From Methylococcaceae bacterium (GTDB taxonomy: Bacteria > Pseudomonadota > Gammaproteobacteria > Methylococcales > Methylomonadaceae), in NCBI GenBank assembly GCA_024636875.1, contig JAGXGJ010000001.1, positions 1 to 40,466 on the forward strand: a stretch of 40,466 nucleotides of DNA, written 5' to 3'. This document shows, one piece after another, positions 25,163 through 35,637 of the stretch (position 1 is the first letter of the stretch; every line of letters begins with the position of its first letter). The notes under the pieces were generated by a model. The model was not told where the DNA came from. It made no database searches and saw only the letters and a list, made by a program, of their open reading frames with translations. The translations under genes and the position numbers were made by a program.

Positions 25163-26365
25163 ATGAAAAAGCCTGTAATTCCACTCGATCCAGCGAAAGT
25201 CAAACCTGAGCCTAAGTCTGTTTCTAAACCTGAGCCTGAGCCTAAGCCTAAGCCTAAGTCTGTTTCTAAACCTGAGCCTAAGCCTAAACCTGAGCCTAAG
25301 CCTAAGTCTGTTTCTAAACCTAAACCCAGAACTCCCCGTGCAACAAGGCAAGGCTCAAAACAAGCGCTAGCCAGACCGCCAGTAAGAAATTTCAGGCGCA
25401 GACTTTTGTTAATCAGCCTTGAAGTGTCAGGCCTGGTTATTACTGCTGTTTCTGCAATCATGGTTCTTTTAGGTTATTCGGCTGACCGGTTTTCCGGCAC
25501 CCGTTTCTTTACCAGTTTGCTGCCTTTTGCAATCGGTATTTTGGGCTTGATACTGGCGGCTGCCGTGTTGCTAATTGGCTGGTGGAAGCTTCGAAAATGG
25601 TCGCAGGGCAGGGCATCGCTGTTGGCCCCAATGCTGTCTATCAGCCTTGCGCTGGTGATTGGCTGGCTTGTCATGCAGGATCAATTCGTCCTTGCGTTCG
25701 GACACTTTCGCACGCTGGTCGGCGGCAAGCAGGAAGCCAGCAGGGTTACATTAGCTCATCAGGTCTACGCAGCTTATCGCCGCCACGATCCGGCACAACT
25801 GCAAAAGCTGGTTAATCGCGCGCAGGGCTATAATAATGTTATCGAGGAGGCGGCTGAAGTATTCGATATCGATACTAACCTGCTGCAAGGCGTTGCCGCG
25901 GCAGAGTCTTCCTTTTTGCCTCGCGATAGCAAGGATGGCGGACACGGCCTGTTTCAAATCACGCTTGTGCCAAAAGTCGTAATGGAGCAGGCCGTCACGC
26001 ATTTGAAGGTGGCAAAGGCTTCATTGCTCAATCCGCGGCACAATGCGTTCATAGCGGCTGCCACGTTAAAATATTATCTGGACGAGATGAATAATGATTT
26101 GTTTCTGGGCTTGCTGGCTTATAACATCGGGCCCGCTAACGGAGGCCTTCGATTTATCATGCAGCAATATGGAGCGACAGATTTTGTCACGATACAACCT
26201 TATTTACAGCGACTGCCGCGTGATTATCCAATTCGTGTTTTATCCTACTCACTGGCGTTCAGACTCTGGGAAAAAGAAGGAAAACTGCTTGCTTATGAAG
26301 AAGGAAAAAATGCCATACATATCCAGCGCATCGGGATACCAGGCTTGCAAATGGACTTTTTTTAA
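25163..26365 (+). CDS. Membrane-anchored lytic transglycosylase (SLT domain) with KPEP-repeat linker
   Basis: A 400-residue protein from ATG 25163; an ATG at 25085 would add 26 residues and neither has a clear RBS. Residues of about 10-60 are a proline-lysine-glutamate repeat (KPEPKSVSKPEP units). Three hydrophobic segments follow at about 80-105, 115-140 and 155-175 (VSGLVITAVSAIMVLLGYS, FAIGILGLILAAAVLLIGWW, SISLALVIGWLVM). The C-terminal SLT domain carries the catalytic Glu in AAAESSFLPRDSKDGGHGLFQIT near residue 247 and LGLLAYNIGPANGG. It should cleave peptidoglycan in the periplasm while tethered to the inner membrane. The repeat N-terminus is encoded by near-perfect 6-bp repeats and is presumably cytoplasmic. 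Confidence 0.82.
   Translation: MKKPVIPLDPAKVKPEPKSVSKPEPEPKPKPKSVSKPEPKPKPEPKPKSVSKPKPRTPRATRQGSKQALARPPVRNFRRRLLLISLEVSGLVITAVSAIMVLLGYSADRFSGTRFFTSLLPFAIGILGLILAAAVLLIGWWKLRKWSQGRASLLAPMLSISLALVIGWLVMQDQFVLAFGHFRTLVGGKQEASRVTLAHQVYAAYRRHDPAQLQKLVNRAQGYNNVIEEAAEVFDIDTNLLQGVAAAESSFLPRDSKDGGHGLFQITLVPKVVMEQAVTHLKVAKASLLNPRHNAFIAAATLKYYLDEMNNDLFLGLLAYNIGPANGGLRFIMQQYGATDFVTIQPYLQRLPRDYPIRVLSYSLAFRLWEKEGKLLAYEEGKNAIHIQRIGIPGLQMDFF
25202..25328. repeat. Hexanucleotide-based coding repeat (CCTGAG/CCTAAG)
   Basis: CCTAAG and CCTGAG hexamers alternate with three copies of the longer spacer AAGTCTGTTTCTAAACCT, giving Lys-Pro-Glu-Pro and KSVSKP units. Because the units are six or multiples of six bases, changes in copy number keep the frame, so length is likely variable between strains. 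Confidence 0.9.
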
Positions 26366-26395
26366 GTCCCGGTGGGGCTGATCTTGAGCTTTGAA

Positions 26396-27946
26396 TTATC
26401 GATACAACAGTGCAGCACTGATAACTGCCGCGCTGATCAGAATTGCCAATACCATTGTCCGGTGGTTATTAACCATTTGCTGGCGCAACAGGATTAACTC
26501 TTGATGTTGTGCTTCAGTCTGTTGCTGCGCATGCGCCGCATTTTCCAGAGCTTTGTAAAGCAAAGAAGGGATTTCCGGCAATTGCTCGGCAAATTCGGGA
26601 AACTGTTTGATGATTTTGTTGATTTTGGCTTTAGGACCTAAACGCTCATGGAACCATTTTTCAAGAAAAGGTTTGGCAGTCTGCCATAAGTCCAGCTCTG
26701 GATAGAGCTGCCGGCCTAAACCTTCAATATTGAGCAGGGTTTTCTGCAGCAACACCAACTGCGGCTGAACATGCATATCAAAACGCCGCGCCGTCTGGAA
26801 TAAACGCAATAACAATTGGCCAAAGGAAATATCTTTCAGCGGTTTTTCAAAGATGGGCTCACAAACACTGCGGATGGCGGATTCAAATTCTTCTATGCGG
26901 GTTGATCTGGGCACCCAGCCCGATTCAACGTGCATCTGTGCAACTTTTCGATAATCCCGATTAAAAAAAGCCAGAAAATTCTCTGCCAAATAGCGTTGGT
27001 CAGACAACGACAAGGAGCCGACGATACCAAAATCAACGGCTATATATTTATCCGGCAGATCGACAAAAATATTACCCGGATGCATGTCGGCATGAAAGAA
27101 GTTATCTCTGAATACCTGGGTAAAAAAGATTTCCACACCGCGTTCGGCCAGTACTTTAAAATTTGCTCCACCCGCTTTAAGCTGCTCGATTTCACCAACG
27201 GGTATGCCGTGGATTCTTTCCATGACCATGACCTTCTCGCGGGTCAGCGGCCAGTGGATTTCGGGTATATAGATCAATTCCGAGTTGGCAAAATTGCGGC
27301 GTAGTTTGGCTGCATTTGCCGCTTCTCTGACCAGATCAAGTTCGTCCAGCGTGGTTCTTTCAAATTCGGCAACGACTTCCATGGGGCGTAATCTTCTTGC
27401 ATCGGACCAGAATTTTTCAGCAAAGCGGGCCAGTTCATAGAGCAGGCCTATGTCGGAGCGGATCCTGTCTTCAATGTCAGGACGCAATACCTTAACGATT
27501 ACGCTCTCGCCGCTATGTAAAACTGCGGTATGGACCTGAGCGACTGAAGCCGATGCCAGGGGCTCAGGATCAAACTTGGCAAACGCTTCGGCGATAGACA
27601 TACCCAGTTCTTTTTCAATAATGCTGCGAGCAATCTCATTGGCAAAAGGCGGAACGCGGTCTTGCAGTTTTACCAGTTCATCGGCAATATCATCGGGCAG
27701 CAGATCTTTGCGAGTAGACAGGGCTTGGCCGAATTTGACATAGATAGGCCCCAAATCTTCCAGTGCACGTCTGATTCTGACGCCGCGGGACTCGGATTTG
27801 GCTTTAAGCCAATAGCTGGGAGTGACAAAGGCCAAATAACGAACAGGGCGGAACAAATGGGTTTTTAAAACGATTTCGTCCAGGCCGTGAAGGACCAGGA
27901 CCCAGTTAATATGGACCAGGCGTAATAATAATTTAGGTCGGATCAC
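26396..27946 (-). CDS. ubiB: UbiB atypical kinase-like protein (ubiquinone biosynthesis)
   Basis: A 516-residue member of the ABC1/ADCK/UbiB family. GTG 27946 is chosen because AAAAGG lies 7 nt upstream and the protein then begins [17 protein letters not shown]; a TTG at 28009 also opens the frame. Family motifs: [18 protein letters not shown] (KxGQ) near 75, the alanine-rich loop ASASVAQVH near 120, [13 protein letters not shown] near 285, and the metal-binding VDFGIVG near 303. A C-terminal membrane helix ([18 protein letters not shown]) anchors it. UbiB is an ATPase needed for ubiquinone synthesis, probably by delivering lipid precursors to the Ubi complex. It is the last gene of the hslVU-ubi run. 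Confidence 0.95.
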   Translation of the reverse strand: MIRPKLLLRLVHINWVLVLHGLDEIVLKTHLFRPVRYLAFVTPSYWLKAKSESRGVRIRRALEDLGPIYVKFGQALSTRKDLLPDDIADELVKLQDRVPPFANEIARSIIEKELGMSIAEAFAKFDPEPLASASVAQVHTAVLHSGESVIVKVLRPDIEDRIRSDIGLLYELARFAEKFWSDARRLRPMEVVAEFERTTLDELDLVREAANAAKLRRNFANSELIYIPEIHWPLTREKVMVMERIHGIPVGEIEQLKAGGANFKVLAERGVEIFFTQVFRDNFFHADMHPGNIFVDLPDKYIAVDFGIVGSLSLSDQRYLAENFLAFFNRDYRKVAQMHVESGWVPRSTRIEEFESAIRSVCEPIFEKPLKDISFGQLLLRLFQTARRFDMHVQPQLVLLQKTLLNIEGLGRQLYPELDLWQTAKPFLEKWFHERLGPKAKINKIIKQFPEFAEQLPEIPSLLYKALENAAHAQQQTEAQHQELILLRQQMVNNHRTMVLAILISAAVISAALLYR

Positions 27947-28038
27947 GTATTTACCTTTTAAATGTGGGGCGGGCACTTTTTCCGTACCCACCTGTAAATG
28001 GCTTATCAAGGGTGGGAAGACAGTGTTGCCAAACTGGA

Positions 28039-28659
28039 TTATTGTTTATACAGCAGCTTATTTTCCAGACGTGCGACGCGGCTTTGCAAGCGATCAAAAT
28101 CGGTGCGTAATTCATCAACCCGGGCGTAAAAAATATCTACTTCAGGGCCGGACGGCAACTCGCGGGTTTCTTCCTGTAGAAATTCCGAGACGTTGAGTCT
28201 GAAGGTTTCAATGGACTCTTTGCCCCAGTCTTGACCGGCTCGAAAAAACTGGCTTATGTTATGGGCAATACTTTCGCCAGTATAACGGGCCAGTTGTTGT
28301 TCCAGATTGATATCCAGCTTAGCGAACAGCTCCTGGAATTTTTGACCCGTGTTTATGTCCCCCTCAATTTTTACTTCACCGGAGAAAATTGAACGCATGG
28401 GTTTTGAGCTGAGTCCCATTAAACCGAAGGCAAAAACCGAACCTGTCAATCGGGTATCGGGTTGATCCGGGCTGTAATCGAGCAGCTGAATTGAATCAGA
28501 ACCAGGGCACAGATAAATGGTTTCATTAAACGGCGAAACAGTCACGGCAATGACTTTACCGGCCAAGGGCGCCAAAAACACACTGCTGTTCTGATCCAGG
28601 GCAAGAAATTTGTTGAGTGCGGTTTCCAGTGCACCCGTCAGCAACGGTTTGATGATCAT
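28039..28659 (-). CDS. ubiJ: UbiJ, SCP2-domain ubiquinone biosynthesis accessory factor
   Basis: A 206-residue protein; ATG 28659 follows directly on the ubiE stop at 28661. The N-terminus ([22 protein letters not shown]) is typical of UbiJ and is followed by an SCP2 sterol-carrier fold ([51 protein letters not shown]). The C-terminus is a coiled coil ([22 protein letters not shown]). UbiJ scaffolds the soluble Ubi metabolon and binds quinone intermediates. The position between ubiE and ubiB is the standard gammaproteobacterial order. Confidence 0.92.
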   Translation of the reverse strand: MIIKPLLTGALETALNKFLALDQNSSVFLAPLAGKVIAVTVSPFNETIYLCPGSDSIQLLDYSPDQPDTRLTGSVFAFGLMGLSSKPMRSIFSGEVKIEGDINTGQKFQELFAKLDINLEQQLARYTGESIAHNISQFFRAGQDWGKESIETFRLNVSEFLQEETRELPSGPEVDIFYARVDELRTDFDRLQSRVARLENKLLYKQ

Positions 28660-28660
28660 G

Positions 28661-29416
28661 CTATATCTTATAACCTCTGTGAACGGCAACAATACCTTGG
28701 GTCATATTAAAGTATTCGCAGCGCTCCAGACCGGCGTTTTCCATCATTTTTTTCAACTCATCCTGTTTCGGATGCATACGTATGGATTCAGCCAGATAGC
28801 GATAACTGTCTTCATCTTTCGCAACAATTTTGCCGATCTTGGGGAGCAGCTTGAATGAATAAAAATCGTAAACTTTTTCAGTGATCTTGTCAGTCGGATG
28901 TGAAAACTCCAGCACGATAACGCGGCCGCCGGGCTTAAGTACGCGGTACATGGAGTGCAGCGCAGCATCTTTATCGGTGACGTTGCGCAGACCGAAGCCT
29001 ATGCAGACACAATCAAAGGAATTATCTGCAAAGGGCAGGCATTCGGCATTGACCTGTGCATAGCGGATATTGCCGGCCAGCCCTTTGTCTATCAGGCGAT
29101 TGCGGCCTGTACGCAGCATCTCGGAATTAATATCAGCCAGGACAACCTGACCTTCTTTGCCGACACGTTGCTCGAATAGCGCCGTTAAATCGCCGGTTCC
29201 GCCAGCCAGGTCAAGCACTTGCTCGCCTTTGCGGACATTGCTCAATTGCACTGCAATGCGTTTCCATAGCCGGTGAATGCCCATTGACATCAAGTCGTTC
29301 ATGATATCGTACTGACCGGCAACCGAATCAAATACGCCGCGGACCAGATTGACTTTTTCTTCCTTGGCGACTCGTTTGAAACCGAAATGGGTGGTGTTGT
29401 CGTTTGTCATTGTCAT
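28661..29416 (-). CDS. ubiE: UbiE, ubiquinone/menaquinone C-methyltransferase
   Basis: A 251-residue SAM-dependent methyltransferase. ATG 29416 overlaps the DUF971 stop by 4 bp; ATG 29410 has a better spaced AGG and may be the real start. Motif I is [12 protein letters not shown] near residue 67; UbiE signature regions are [18 protein letters not shown] and [17 protein letters not shown], and the C-terminus is [14 protein letters not shown]. It C-methylates the benzoquinol ring in ubiquinone synthesis. It is translationally coupled to both neighbours. Confidence 0.96.
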   Translation of the reverse strand: MTMTNDNTTHFGFKRVAKEEKVNLVRGVFDSVAGQYDIMNDLMSMGIHRLWKRIAVQLSNVRKGEQVLDLAGGTGDLTALFEQRVGKEGQVVLADINSEMLRTGRNRLIDKGLAGNIRYAQVNAECLPFADNSFDCVCIGFGLRNVTDKDAALHSMYRVLKPGGRVIVLEFSHPTDKITEKVYDFYSFKLLPKIGKIVAKDEDSYRYLAESIRMHPKQDELKKMMENAGLERCEYFNMTQGIVAVHRGYKI

Positions 29417-29808
29417 GCCTGGTTTGTAAGTTGTTCTTTGCGCTTATGTCCGGCGGCTTCCAGCTTGTTGAGGTAATCGGCCCATAAGGTCTGATATTCA
29501 GCACCTAACTTATAGAGCAAATCCCAAGTGTAAATGCCGGTGCTATGGCCATCGCTAAAGACTGGAGAAATGGCATAATTACCTATAGGTTTAATTTCAA
29601 TTATGGTGACATTTTCTTTGTCCACCTGAAGAATTTCCTGTCCCGCGGCATGACCCAACGCTTCAGCAGAGGGCGTGTAAACGCGCAAATATTCACACGG
29701 CAGTATAAACACACTGCCGTCATCAAAACTGATTTCAAGAATGTTGGAAACCTGATGCAGTTTGATTTCGGTAGGCCAGGTATTACAAGGGGTTACAGTT
29801 AAGCGCAT
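29413..29808 (-). CDS. DUF971 protein (gamma-butyrobetaine hydroxylase-like N-terminal domain)
   Basis: A 131-residue protein with the DUF971 pattern: [42 protein letters not shown], then [29 protein letters not shown]. This domain is linked to iron-sulfur protein maturation and is the N-terminal domain of gamma-butyrobetaine hydroxylases; alone it is often encoded between hslU and ubiE in proteobacteria, as here. Function in this setting is not established. Its stop overlaps the ubiE start. Confidence 0.9.
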   Translation of the reverse strand: MRLTVTPCNTWPTEIKLHQVSNILEISFDDGSVFILPCEYLRVYTPSAEALGHAAGQEILQVDKENVTIIEIKPIGNYAISPVFSDGHSTGIYTWDLLYKLGAEYQTLWADYLNKLEAAGHKRKEQLTNQA

Positions 29809-29837
29809 AGGATTTATAAAAATACTTGGTTGTGTAA

Positions 29838-29865
29838 GCCGGGTTAGTGATAGGTGTAACCCGGC
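29838..29865. other. Stem-loop between hslU and DUF971 gene
   Basis: GCCGGGTTA (29838-29846) is perfectly inverted at 29857-29865 (TAACCCGGC) with a 10-nt loop. There is no U-tract on the minus strand, so it may be a weak terminator or processing site that sets hslVU apart from the ubi genes. Confidence 0.55.
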
Positions 29866-29871
29866 ATTTTG

Positions 29872-31197
29872 CTACAAAATATAGCGGCTCAAATCCTCGT
29901 CTTCAGCAAACTCGGTCAAGTGTTGTTCAACATAGGCGGCATCAATAACAATTGTTGTTTCAATCAGGTCAGGAGCATTGTAGGAAATTTCTTCAAGCAA
30001 TCGTTCCAACATCGTGTGTAATCGCCTCGCACCTATGTTTTCAGTGGCTTCATTCACTTGCCAGCCCAGTTCGGCAATGCGTTGAATACCATCGGCCGCA
30101 AATGTCAATGACACGCCTTCTGTGGCTAATAAAGCTTGATACTGTTCAGTTAGTGACGCATCTGGTTCAGTCAGAATGCGAACAAAATCATCCACAGACA
30201 GGGCGCTTAGTTCAACACGGATCGGAAAACGGCCTTGCAGTTCGGGAATCAGGTCGGAGGGTTTGGCAACATGAAACGCGCCCGAAGCGATAAACAGAAT
30301 ATGATCGGTTTTGATCGCACCGTATTTAGTGCTGACCGTGCTGCCTTCAACCAGCGGTAATAAATCACGCTGCACGCCTTCACGGGACACTTCGCCGCCA
30401 CTACCGCCTAATTCGGAGCGTTTGCAAATTTTGTCAATTTCATCCAGAAACACGATACCGTTCTGTTCTACAGAGTCTACAGCGCGTAATCGAATGTCAT
30501 CTTCATTAACCAGCTTGGATGCTTCTTCTTCCTGTAAAGACTGCAAGGCTTTTTTAATGGGCATTTTGCGCGATCGGGTTTTGCCCGAACCCAGATTCTG
30601 GAACATGCCCTGTAATTGACTGGTCATTTCTTCCATGCCGGGAGGCGCCATGATTTCTACGCCCATAGGCGCAACATGCACATCAATTTCAATTTCCTTA
30701 TTATCGAGATCGCCTTCGCGCAATTTCTTGCGCATTTTTTGCCGGGTAGATTCTTCTGTATCAGACAGCATACCGGCATCAGATCTCGGCAGCAGAATAT
30801 CCAGAATTCTATCTTCGGCCGCATCGTAGGCTTTGGTTTGAACCTTTTCCATTTCTGCCATGCGCATCATTTTGACGGCAGTATCGACCAAATCACGTAC
30901 TATGGATTCAACATCCCTGCCGACATAACCCACTTCGGTAAACTTGGTGGCTTCTATCTTGATAAAAGGTGCATTTGCCAAACGTGCCAGACGGCGGGCG
31001 ATTTCAGTTTTACCAACACCCGTAGGTCCAATCATTAAAATATTTTTGGGTGTAATTTCATCGCGTAAAGCCGTATCAACCTGTTGACGCCGCCAACGGT
31101 TTCTTAATGCGATAGCGACAGAGCGTTTGGCACTGGCCTGGCCAACAATGTGTTTATCCAGTTCACTTACAATTTCTTTAGGGGTCATCTGTGTCAT
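29872..31197 (-). CDS. hslU: HslU, AAA+ unfoldase subunit of the HslVU protease
   Basis: A 441-residue ATPase, from ATG 31197, 7 bp after the hslV stop; the frame also extends to 31227. The characteristic opening [17 protein letters not shown] is present, with Walker A in [16 protein letters not shown] near residue 57, the pore motif [12 protein letters not shown], Walker B in [11 protein letters not shown] near 255, and the C-terminal LSRYIL that docks into HslV. The I-domain occupies about 110-245. It unfolds substrates and feeds them to HslV under heat or envelope stress. Confidence 0.97.
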   Translation of the reverse strand: MTQMTPKEIVSELDKHIVGQASAKRSVAIALRNRWRRQQVDTALRDEITPKNILMIGPTGVGKTEIARRLARLANAPFIKIEATKFTEVGYVGRDVESIVRDLVDTAVKMMRMAEMEKVQTKAYDAAEDRILDILLPRSDAGMLSDTEESTRQKMRKKLREGDLDNKEIEIDVHVAPMGVEIMAPPGMEEMTSQLQGMFQNLGSGKTRSRKMPIKKALQSLQEEEASKLVNEDDIRLRAVDSVEQNGIVFLDEIDKICKRSELGGSGGEVSREGVQRDLLPLVEGSTVSTKYGAIKTDHILFIASGAFHVAKPSDLIPELQGRFPIRVELSALSVDDFVRILTEPDASLTEQYQALLATEGVSLTFAADGIQRIAELGWQVNEATENIGARRLHTMLERLLEEISYNAPDLIETTIVIDAAYVEQHLTEFAEDEDLSRYIL

Positions 31198-31204
31198 GCG
31201 TTTA

Positions 31205-31750
31205 CTACTCGTTGGGTTCTGCGTCAAGTTCTTCTATGCGCAGACTATGGTTGGTATAAATACAAATATCAGCGGCTATATTTAAAGATCTTTCGACAAT
31301 CTCGCGTGCGCTCAGATTGGTGTTTTCCAGTAATGCGCGTGCAGCCGCCTGAGCAAAAGAGCCGCCTGAGCCTATGGCCATCAAATCAAATTCGGGCTCG
31401 ATTACATCGCCAGTGCCGGAAATAATCAATGATGTTTTGGCATCTGCAATCGTCAGCAACGCTTCCAGTCTACGCAGGGCGCGGTCTGTGCGCCAGTCTT
31501 TAGCCATTTCGACGGCGGCGCGAGTTAAATTGCCGCGATGTTTTTCCAGTTTGCCTTCAAAATGTTCAAACAGGGTAAAGGCATCCGCAGTAGCGCCTGC
31601 AAAACCGGCAATGACTTTATCATGATATAAGCGGCGTACTTTACGGGCATTGCCCTTCATGACCGTATTGCCCAATGTGACCTGGCCGTCGCCGCCGATC
31701 ACAACTTTATCGCCTCGGCGAACAGAAAGTATGGTTGTTCCTCTAAACAC
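31205..31750 (-). CDS. hslV: HslV, threonine protease subunit of HslVU
   Basis: A 181-residue peptidase; the frame is open to 31867, but GTG 31750 with GGA 9 nt upstream gives [17 protein letters not shown], so that removal of the first residues exposes the catalytic threonine (TTILS). Further conserved regions are [23 protein letters not shown] and [20 protein letters not shown]. Length matches E. coli HslV (176). GTG as start matters because the longer version would bury the active Thr behind 40 unrelated residues. First gene of the minus-strand run. Confidence 0.95.
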   Translation of the reverse strand: MFRGTTILSVRRGDKVVIGGDGQVTLGNTVMKGNARKVRRLYHDKVIAGFAGATADAFTLFEHFEGKLEKHRGNLTRAAVEMAKDWRTDRALRRLEALLTIADAKTSLIISGTGDVIEPEFDLMAIGSGGSFAQAAARALLENTNLSAREIVERSLNIAADICIYTNHSLRIEELDAEPNE

Positions 31751-31808
31751 TGCATTATTCCAAAATTTAAAAAAAGATAGTGTTAATTTTACATGGGATG
31801 AAATTAAA

Positions 31809-32054
31809 ATGTGGAAAAAAGCTGTCGTGAGCATATTTTTACCTGAATATATAAAACTTTCAGCCATGGTATCGGTGCTTGGGGATAGCGGTTATGCCGA
31901 TATGAATTATCAACATGCTGAACCTGAGGAAAGGTATTTCGTTTCGTGTAGCCTTGAAGATAGGCTGGTTGATAAATCAAGGCAAAATTCTTTTTATTAT
32001 CAATCCCGGATCATGCTTCTGTTACCTGCTATTAATGAGGAATTGCCAAGATGA
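31809..32054 (+). CDS. Possible small protein upstream of hps
   Basis: An 81-residue frame (begins [18 protein letters not shown], ends [11 protein letters not shown]) within the hslV-hps interval. GGGATGAAAT lies about 12 nt upstream of ATG 31809, a poor RBS. The composition is protein-like (charged middle [13 protein letters not shown]) but no family is recognised. It may be a chance frame over promoter DNA. Confidence 0.25.
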   Translation: MWKKAVVSIFLPEYIKLSAMVSVLGDSGYADMNYQHAEPEERYFVSCSLEDRLVDKSRQNSFYYQSRIMLLLPAINEELPR

Positions 32055-32141
32055 GTTAATAACTTTATGTTTTTAAAGTCGAATTAATTTATCAATTAGT
32101 CATGAATTCAGTGTAATATATGCCGGATTGATCATTGGGCA

Positions 32142-32169
32142 TTGACATCCCTCCCATTTCTACTTTACA
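32142..32169 (+). promoter_or_regulatory. Candidate promoter of hps
   Basis: TTGACA (32142-32147) is a perfect -35 box; the best -10 at 16 nt spacing is TTTACA (32164-32169), a weak match. Downstream leader to hps is about 60 nt. Strong expression of hps is expected in a RuMP methanotroph. Confidence 0.35.
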
Positions 32170-32234
32170 GTTACACCCGCAAAACAAAAACGTAACGCAA
32201 TAACTATTAATAATAACCCTTCGGAGCATATATC

Positions 32235-32876
32235 ATGGCAAAACCCTTAATACAAATGGCAATGGATTCACTGGATTTCGATCAAACAGTAGCGCTTGCA
32301 ACAGAAGTGGCCCCACATATTGATATTTTTGAAATCGGAACTCCCTGTATCAAACACAATGGTGTCAATCTGGTTAGAGAATTGAAAGCAAGATTTCCAG
32401 ACAAATTACTGTTAGTCGACCTTAAAACAATGGATGCCGGCGAATACGAAGCAACGCCTTTCTATGCAGCAGGCGCTGATATTTGTACAGTTCTTGGCGT
32501 ATCAGGTCTGGCCACTTGTCAAGGCGTTATCAAAGCAGCAAACGCACATGGCGCAGAAGCTCAAATCGATTTGATCAATGTTGACGACAAAATAGCGTGT
32601 GCTCGCGCAACTGCAGAAGCAGGCGCACAGATCATTGGTATTCATACGGGTCTTGATGCACAGGCAGCCGGTCATTCACCTTTTGAAGATCTGAGTGAAA
32701 TCGCCGCATTGGGCTTACCTGTCAGAATTTCAGTAGCAGGCGGTATTAAAGCATCAACTGTTCAGGATGTTGTAAGAGCCGGTGCAAACATTATCGTAGT
32801 TGGCGCGGCAATTTATGGAGCACCATCACCTGCTGAAGCAGCCCGTGAAATCCGCGAACTAGTCGACGCAGTATAA
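32235..32876 (+). CDS. hps: 3-hexulose-6-phosphate synthase
   Basis: A 213-residue TIM-barrel enzyme that condenses formaldehyde with ribulose 5-phosphate, the entry of carbon into the RuMP cycle. Signature regions: MAKPLIQMAMDSLDF, FEIGTPCIKHNGV, LLVDLKTMDAGEYEA with the metal-binding and catalytic D-x-K-x-x-D, IIGIHTGLDAQAAG, and the phosphate loop ISVAGGIKASTV. CGGAG precedes ATG 32235 by 9 nt. The phi gene follows 5 bp downstream, and the codon use favours highly expressed genes. Confidence 0.97.
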   Translation: MAKPLIQMAMDSLDFDQTVALATEVAPHIDIFEIGTPCIKHNGVNLVRELKARFPDKLLLVDLKTMDAGEYEATPFYAAGADICTVLGVSGLATCQGVIKAANAHGAEAQIDLINVDDKIACARATAEAGAQIIGIHTGLDAQAAGHSPFEDLSEIAALGLPVRISVAGGIKASTVQDVVRAGANIIVVGAAIYGAPSPAEAAREIRELVDAV

Positions 32877-32881
32877 TTATT

Positions 32882-33415
32882 ATGCATCAGCAGCTTATTA
32901 TAGAAAAGATTTCAGGCATTCTTGAGGCTACAGATAATACGTATGAAGTAAAACTGACAAATCTGCTTGACGGTGCGAAGCGTATTTTTATCGCAGGTGC
33001 GGGGCGTTCCAGGCTCGTTGGTAATTTCTTTGCCATGAGGCTGGTGCACGGCGGTTACGAGGTGAGTGTTGTTGGTGAAATTGTTACGCCGAGCATTAAA
33101 GCGGGCGACTTATTGATCATCATCTCCGGTTCTGGAGAAACAGAACAGCTGATTGCATTCACTAAAAGCGCAAGAAAAGTAGGTGCAAACATCGTGTTGA
33201 TTTCGGCTAAAAGCGACTCAACCATTGGAGATATGGCAGATGCAGTTTTTCAAATTGGTCGTGCCGAACAATATGGTAAAGTTCGAGGCATGCCGATGGG
33301 AACCGTATTTGAACTCTCTACATTATTCTTTCTGGAAGCCATCATTTCACATATCATTCATGAAAAAGGCATCCCTGAAGAGGTAATGAGAGAAAGGCAC
33401 GCTAATTTAGAGTAA
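32882..33415 (+). CDS. 6-phospho-3-hexuloisomerase
   Basis: A 177-residue SIS-domain isomerase that turns hexulose 6-phosphate into fructose 6-phosphate. SIS features: RIFIAGAGRSRLVGNFFAMRL near residue 34, DLLIIISGSGETEQLI near 76, LISAKSDSTIGDMAD, and the C-terminal catalytic GTVFELSTLFFLEAIISHI and EEVMRERHANLE. Length and motifs match methylotroph PHI (called phi, hpi or hxlB). It is co-transcribed with hps, 5 bp apart. Confidence 0.96.
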   Translation: MHQQLIIEKISGILEATDNTYEVKLTNLLDGAKRIFIAGAGRSRLVGNFFAMRLVHGGYEVSVVGEIVTPSIKAGDLLIIISGSGETEQLIAFTKSARKVGANIVLISAKSDSTIGDMADAVFQIGRAEQYGKVRGMPMGTVFELSTLFFLEAIISHIIHEKGIPEEVMRERHANLE

Positions 33416-33426
33416 CATCAAAAGAG

Positions 33427-33446
33427 CGAGTGGTAATGCCCACTCG
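33427..33446 (+). terminator. Stem-loop after the hexuloisomerase gene, possible weak terminator
   Basis: CGAGTGG (33427-33433) and CCACTCG (33440-33446) pair with a 6-nt loop, 12 bp past the stop. Few Ts follow, so read-through into transketolase is likely; it may also stabilise the hps-phi message. Confidence 0.5.
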
Positions 33447-33546
33447 TTCTGATATGTGTTATCAAGAACTAAAATAACATTTGTGACAAATCGCCAGTTG
33501 ATGTGATTCACTACACGTAATTTACCAATTTAGTAAGGAGAACAAT

Positions 33547-35541
33547 ATGACTTCGCGCCGAGAATTAGCGAACGCCATACGCGCTTTGAGCATGGATGCT
33601 GTACAAAAAGCAAACTCTGGACATCCAGGTGCACCTATGGGAATGGCTGACATTGCCGAGGTGTTGTGGAACGATTTCATGCGCCACAATCCGGCCAACC
33701 CGAAATGGTCGAATCGTGACCGTTTCGTGCTTTCAAATGGTCATGGTTCAATGCTGTTATATTCGCTGTTGCACCTGACCGGCTATGATCTTCCGATGGA
33801 AGAGTTAAAGAACTTTCGTCAACTGCATTCCAAAACACCGGGTCACCCTGAATATGGCTATGCACCTGGAATTGAGACCACAACCGGACCTCTAGGCCAA
33901 GGTATTACCAACGCAGTTGGTATGGCGATTGCCGAAAAAGCGCTGGCAGCTCAATTCAACAAGGATGATCACAAAATTGTTGATCATCATACTTATGTGT
34001 TCATGGGTGATGGCTGTTTGATGGAAGGCATCTCTCACGAAGCCTGTTCGTTGGCTGGAACGCTGGGTCTGGGCAATCTAATCGCCTTCTGGGACGACAA
34101 CGGCATTTCCATTGATGGTCATGTCGAGGGCTGGTTCACCGATAATACACCCATGCGTTTTGAAGCTTACGGCTGGCATGTTATTGCAGATGTTGATGGA
34201 CACGACCCTGTTGCGATAACTAAAGCAGTCCAATTGGCTAAAGTCATGACGGACAAGCCGACTCTGATCTGCTGTAAAACAACCATTGGTTTTGGTTCGC
34301 CGAATAAAGCGGGTACCCATGCCTGCCACGGTGCTGCGCTGGGTCAGGACGAAATCAATCTGACCAAGGCTGCTCTGGGCTGGGATCATGAGGCGTTTGT
34401 CGTTCCTGAGCAAGTGTATGCCGGCTGGGATGCCAAAGCGAAAGGCGCCAAGGCGGAAAAGGAATGGAACGGCAAGTTTGCAGCTTACCAGGCTGCATAT
34501 CCTGAGTTGGCCGCTGAATACGAACGGCGTATGGCTGGTGAACTGCCAAAAAATTGGGCGACTGATGCGAATAATTTTGTTAATGCCGTTAATGCTGAAG
34601 CCAAAACAACAGCGACACGTTTGTCTTCCTTAGCGTCAATAGAAGGTTACGCAAAGATTCTGCCGGAAATTTTTGGCGGTTCTGCAGACTTGGGTACTTC
34701 CAATATGACCGAATGGTCCGGGCACAGGCCGATGCGTGCCAATAAACCAAACGCTAACTACGTTAATTATGGTGTTCGCGAATTCGGTATGTCTGCGATT
34801 TTAAATGGTCTTGCTGTACATGGCGGGTTAATTCCGTTTGGCGCGACCTTCCTGATGTTCTCTGAATATGCTCGAAACGCGTTACGTATGGCCTCTTTGA
34901 TGAAGATTCGTTCGATCTTCGTTTATACCCACGACTCTATCGGACTGGGCGAGGACGGTCCTACCCATCAACCGATTGAACAAATCGCGACACTTCGATT
35001 GATTCCATTTATCCAGGTTTGGCGTCCTTGCGATGCAGTTGAAACAGCCGTTTCCTGGAAAGCGGCTATCGAACATAAAGAGGGTCCTTCGATTTTGATT
35101 TTTTCACGCCAGAATCTGCCTCACGTACCGCGCACAGAGCAACAAATCAAGGCTATTTCTCGTGGCGGTTATATTCTGAGCGACAGCGACGGCCAGCCGG
35201 AAGCGATCATTATTGCTACCGGATCAGAAGTTGAATTGGCATTGAAAGCAGCTGATGAACTAAGGTCTTCAGGCAAGAAAATTCGTGTAGTATCAATGCC
35301 TTCTACGAATATCTTTGATGCTCAGGATGCAGCTTATCGTGAATCAGTGCTGCCTTCTGCCGTGACCCGGCGAGTCGCAGTTGAAGCGGGTGTGACCGAT
35401 GGCTGGTGGAAGTATGTAGGGACCAATGGAAAAATCGTAGGTATCAACCATTTCGGTGAGTCTGCTCCAGCCGGTCAACTCTTCAAAGAGTTTGGCTTCA
35501 CCGTTGAAAACGTAGTCAAGAACGTAAAAGCAGTACTTTAG
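33547..35541 (+). CDS. tkt: Transketolase
   Basis: A 664-residue thiamine-diphosphate enzyme that moves two-carbon units between sugar phosphates for ribulose 5-phosphate regeneration. TAAGGAG sits 8 nt before ATG 33547. N-terminal features: [32 protein letters not shown] and the ThDP/Mg motif [14 protein letters not shown] near residue 155. The central part has [16 protein letters not shown] and the pyrimidine-domain [18 protein letters not shown] near 460. Length is as usual for the family. It lies 131 bp after the isomerase gene within the RuMP block. Confidence 0.97.
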   Translation: MTSRRELANAIRALSMDAVQKANSGHPGAPMGMADIAEVLWNDFMRHNPANPKWSNRDRFVLSNGHGSMLLYSLLHLTGYDLPMEELKNFRQLHSKTPGHPEYGYAPGIETTTGPLGQGITNAVGMAIAEKALAAQFNKDDHKIVDHHTYVFMGDGCLMEGISHEACSLAGTLGLGNLIAFWDDNGISIDGHVEGWFTDNTPMRFEAYGWHVIADVDGHDPVAITKAVQLAKVMTDKPTLICCKTTIGFGSPNKAGTHACHGAALGQDEINLTKAALGWDHEAFVVPEQVYAGWDAKAKGAKAEKEWNGKFAAYQAAYPELAAEYERRMAGELPKNWATDANNFVNAVNAEAKTTATRLSSLASIEGYAKILPEIFGGSADLGTSNMTEWSGHRPMRANKPNANYVNYGVREFGMSAILNGLAVHGGLIPFGATFLMFSEYARNALRMASLMKIRSIFVYTHDSIGLGEDGPTHQPIEQIATLRLIPFIQVWRPCDAVETAVSWKAAIEHKEGPSILIFSRQNLPHVPRTEQQIKAISRGGYILSDSDGQPEAIIIATGSEVELALKAADELRSSGKKIRVVSMPSTNIFDAQDAAYRESVLPSAVTRRVAVEAGVTDGWWKYVGTNGKIVGINHFGESAPAGQLFKEFGFTVENVVKNVKAVL

Positions 35542-35587
35542 TTCTAAATAACAAATATAGAGTAATTACACACATTATATTTGGAGA

Positions 35588-35637
35588 AAGACCCCCTAAC
35601 TTTGAATGCGTCCAGCAATCTGTTATGTCGGGGTCTT
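35588..35637 (+). promoter_or_regulatory. Inverted repeat in leader of the first TGV-repeat gene
   Basis: AAGACCCC (35588-35595) is inverted as GGGGTCTT (35630-35637) with a 34-nt loop, in the 128 bp between tkt and the next gene. It could be a processing site or leader structure; function unknown. Confidence 0.45.

Larger units (their letters stand above)
31751..32234. other. Divergent intergenic region, hslV and hps
   Basis: 484 bp between divergent genes. It must hold the hslV and hps promoters. A candidate small ORF is listed separately; no other gene or strong hairpin is seen. The base composition is AT-rich. Confidence 0.55.

Noticed and set aside
25153-25461. Minus-strand frame with Leu-Gly repeats
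   Set aside because: Product of the hexamer repeat read on the opposite strand; the plus strand encodes a membrane transglycosylase.
26930-27304. 124-codon plus-strand frame
   Set aside because: Antisense to ubiB, whose kinase motifs are intact across it.
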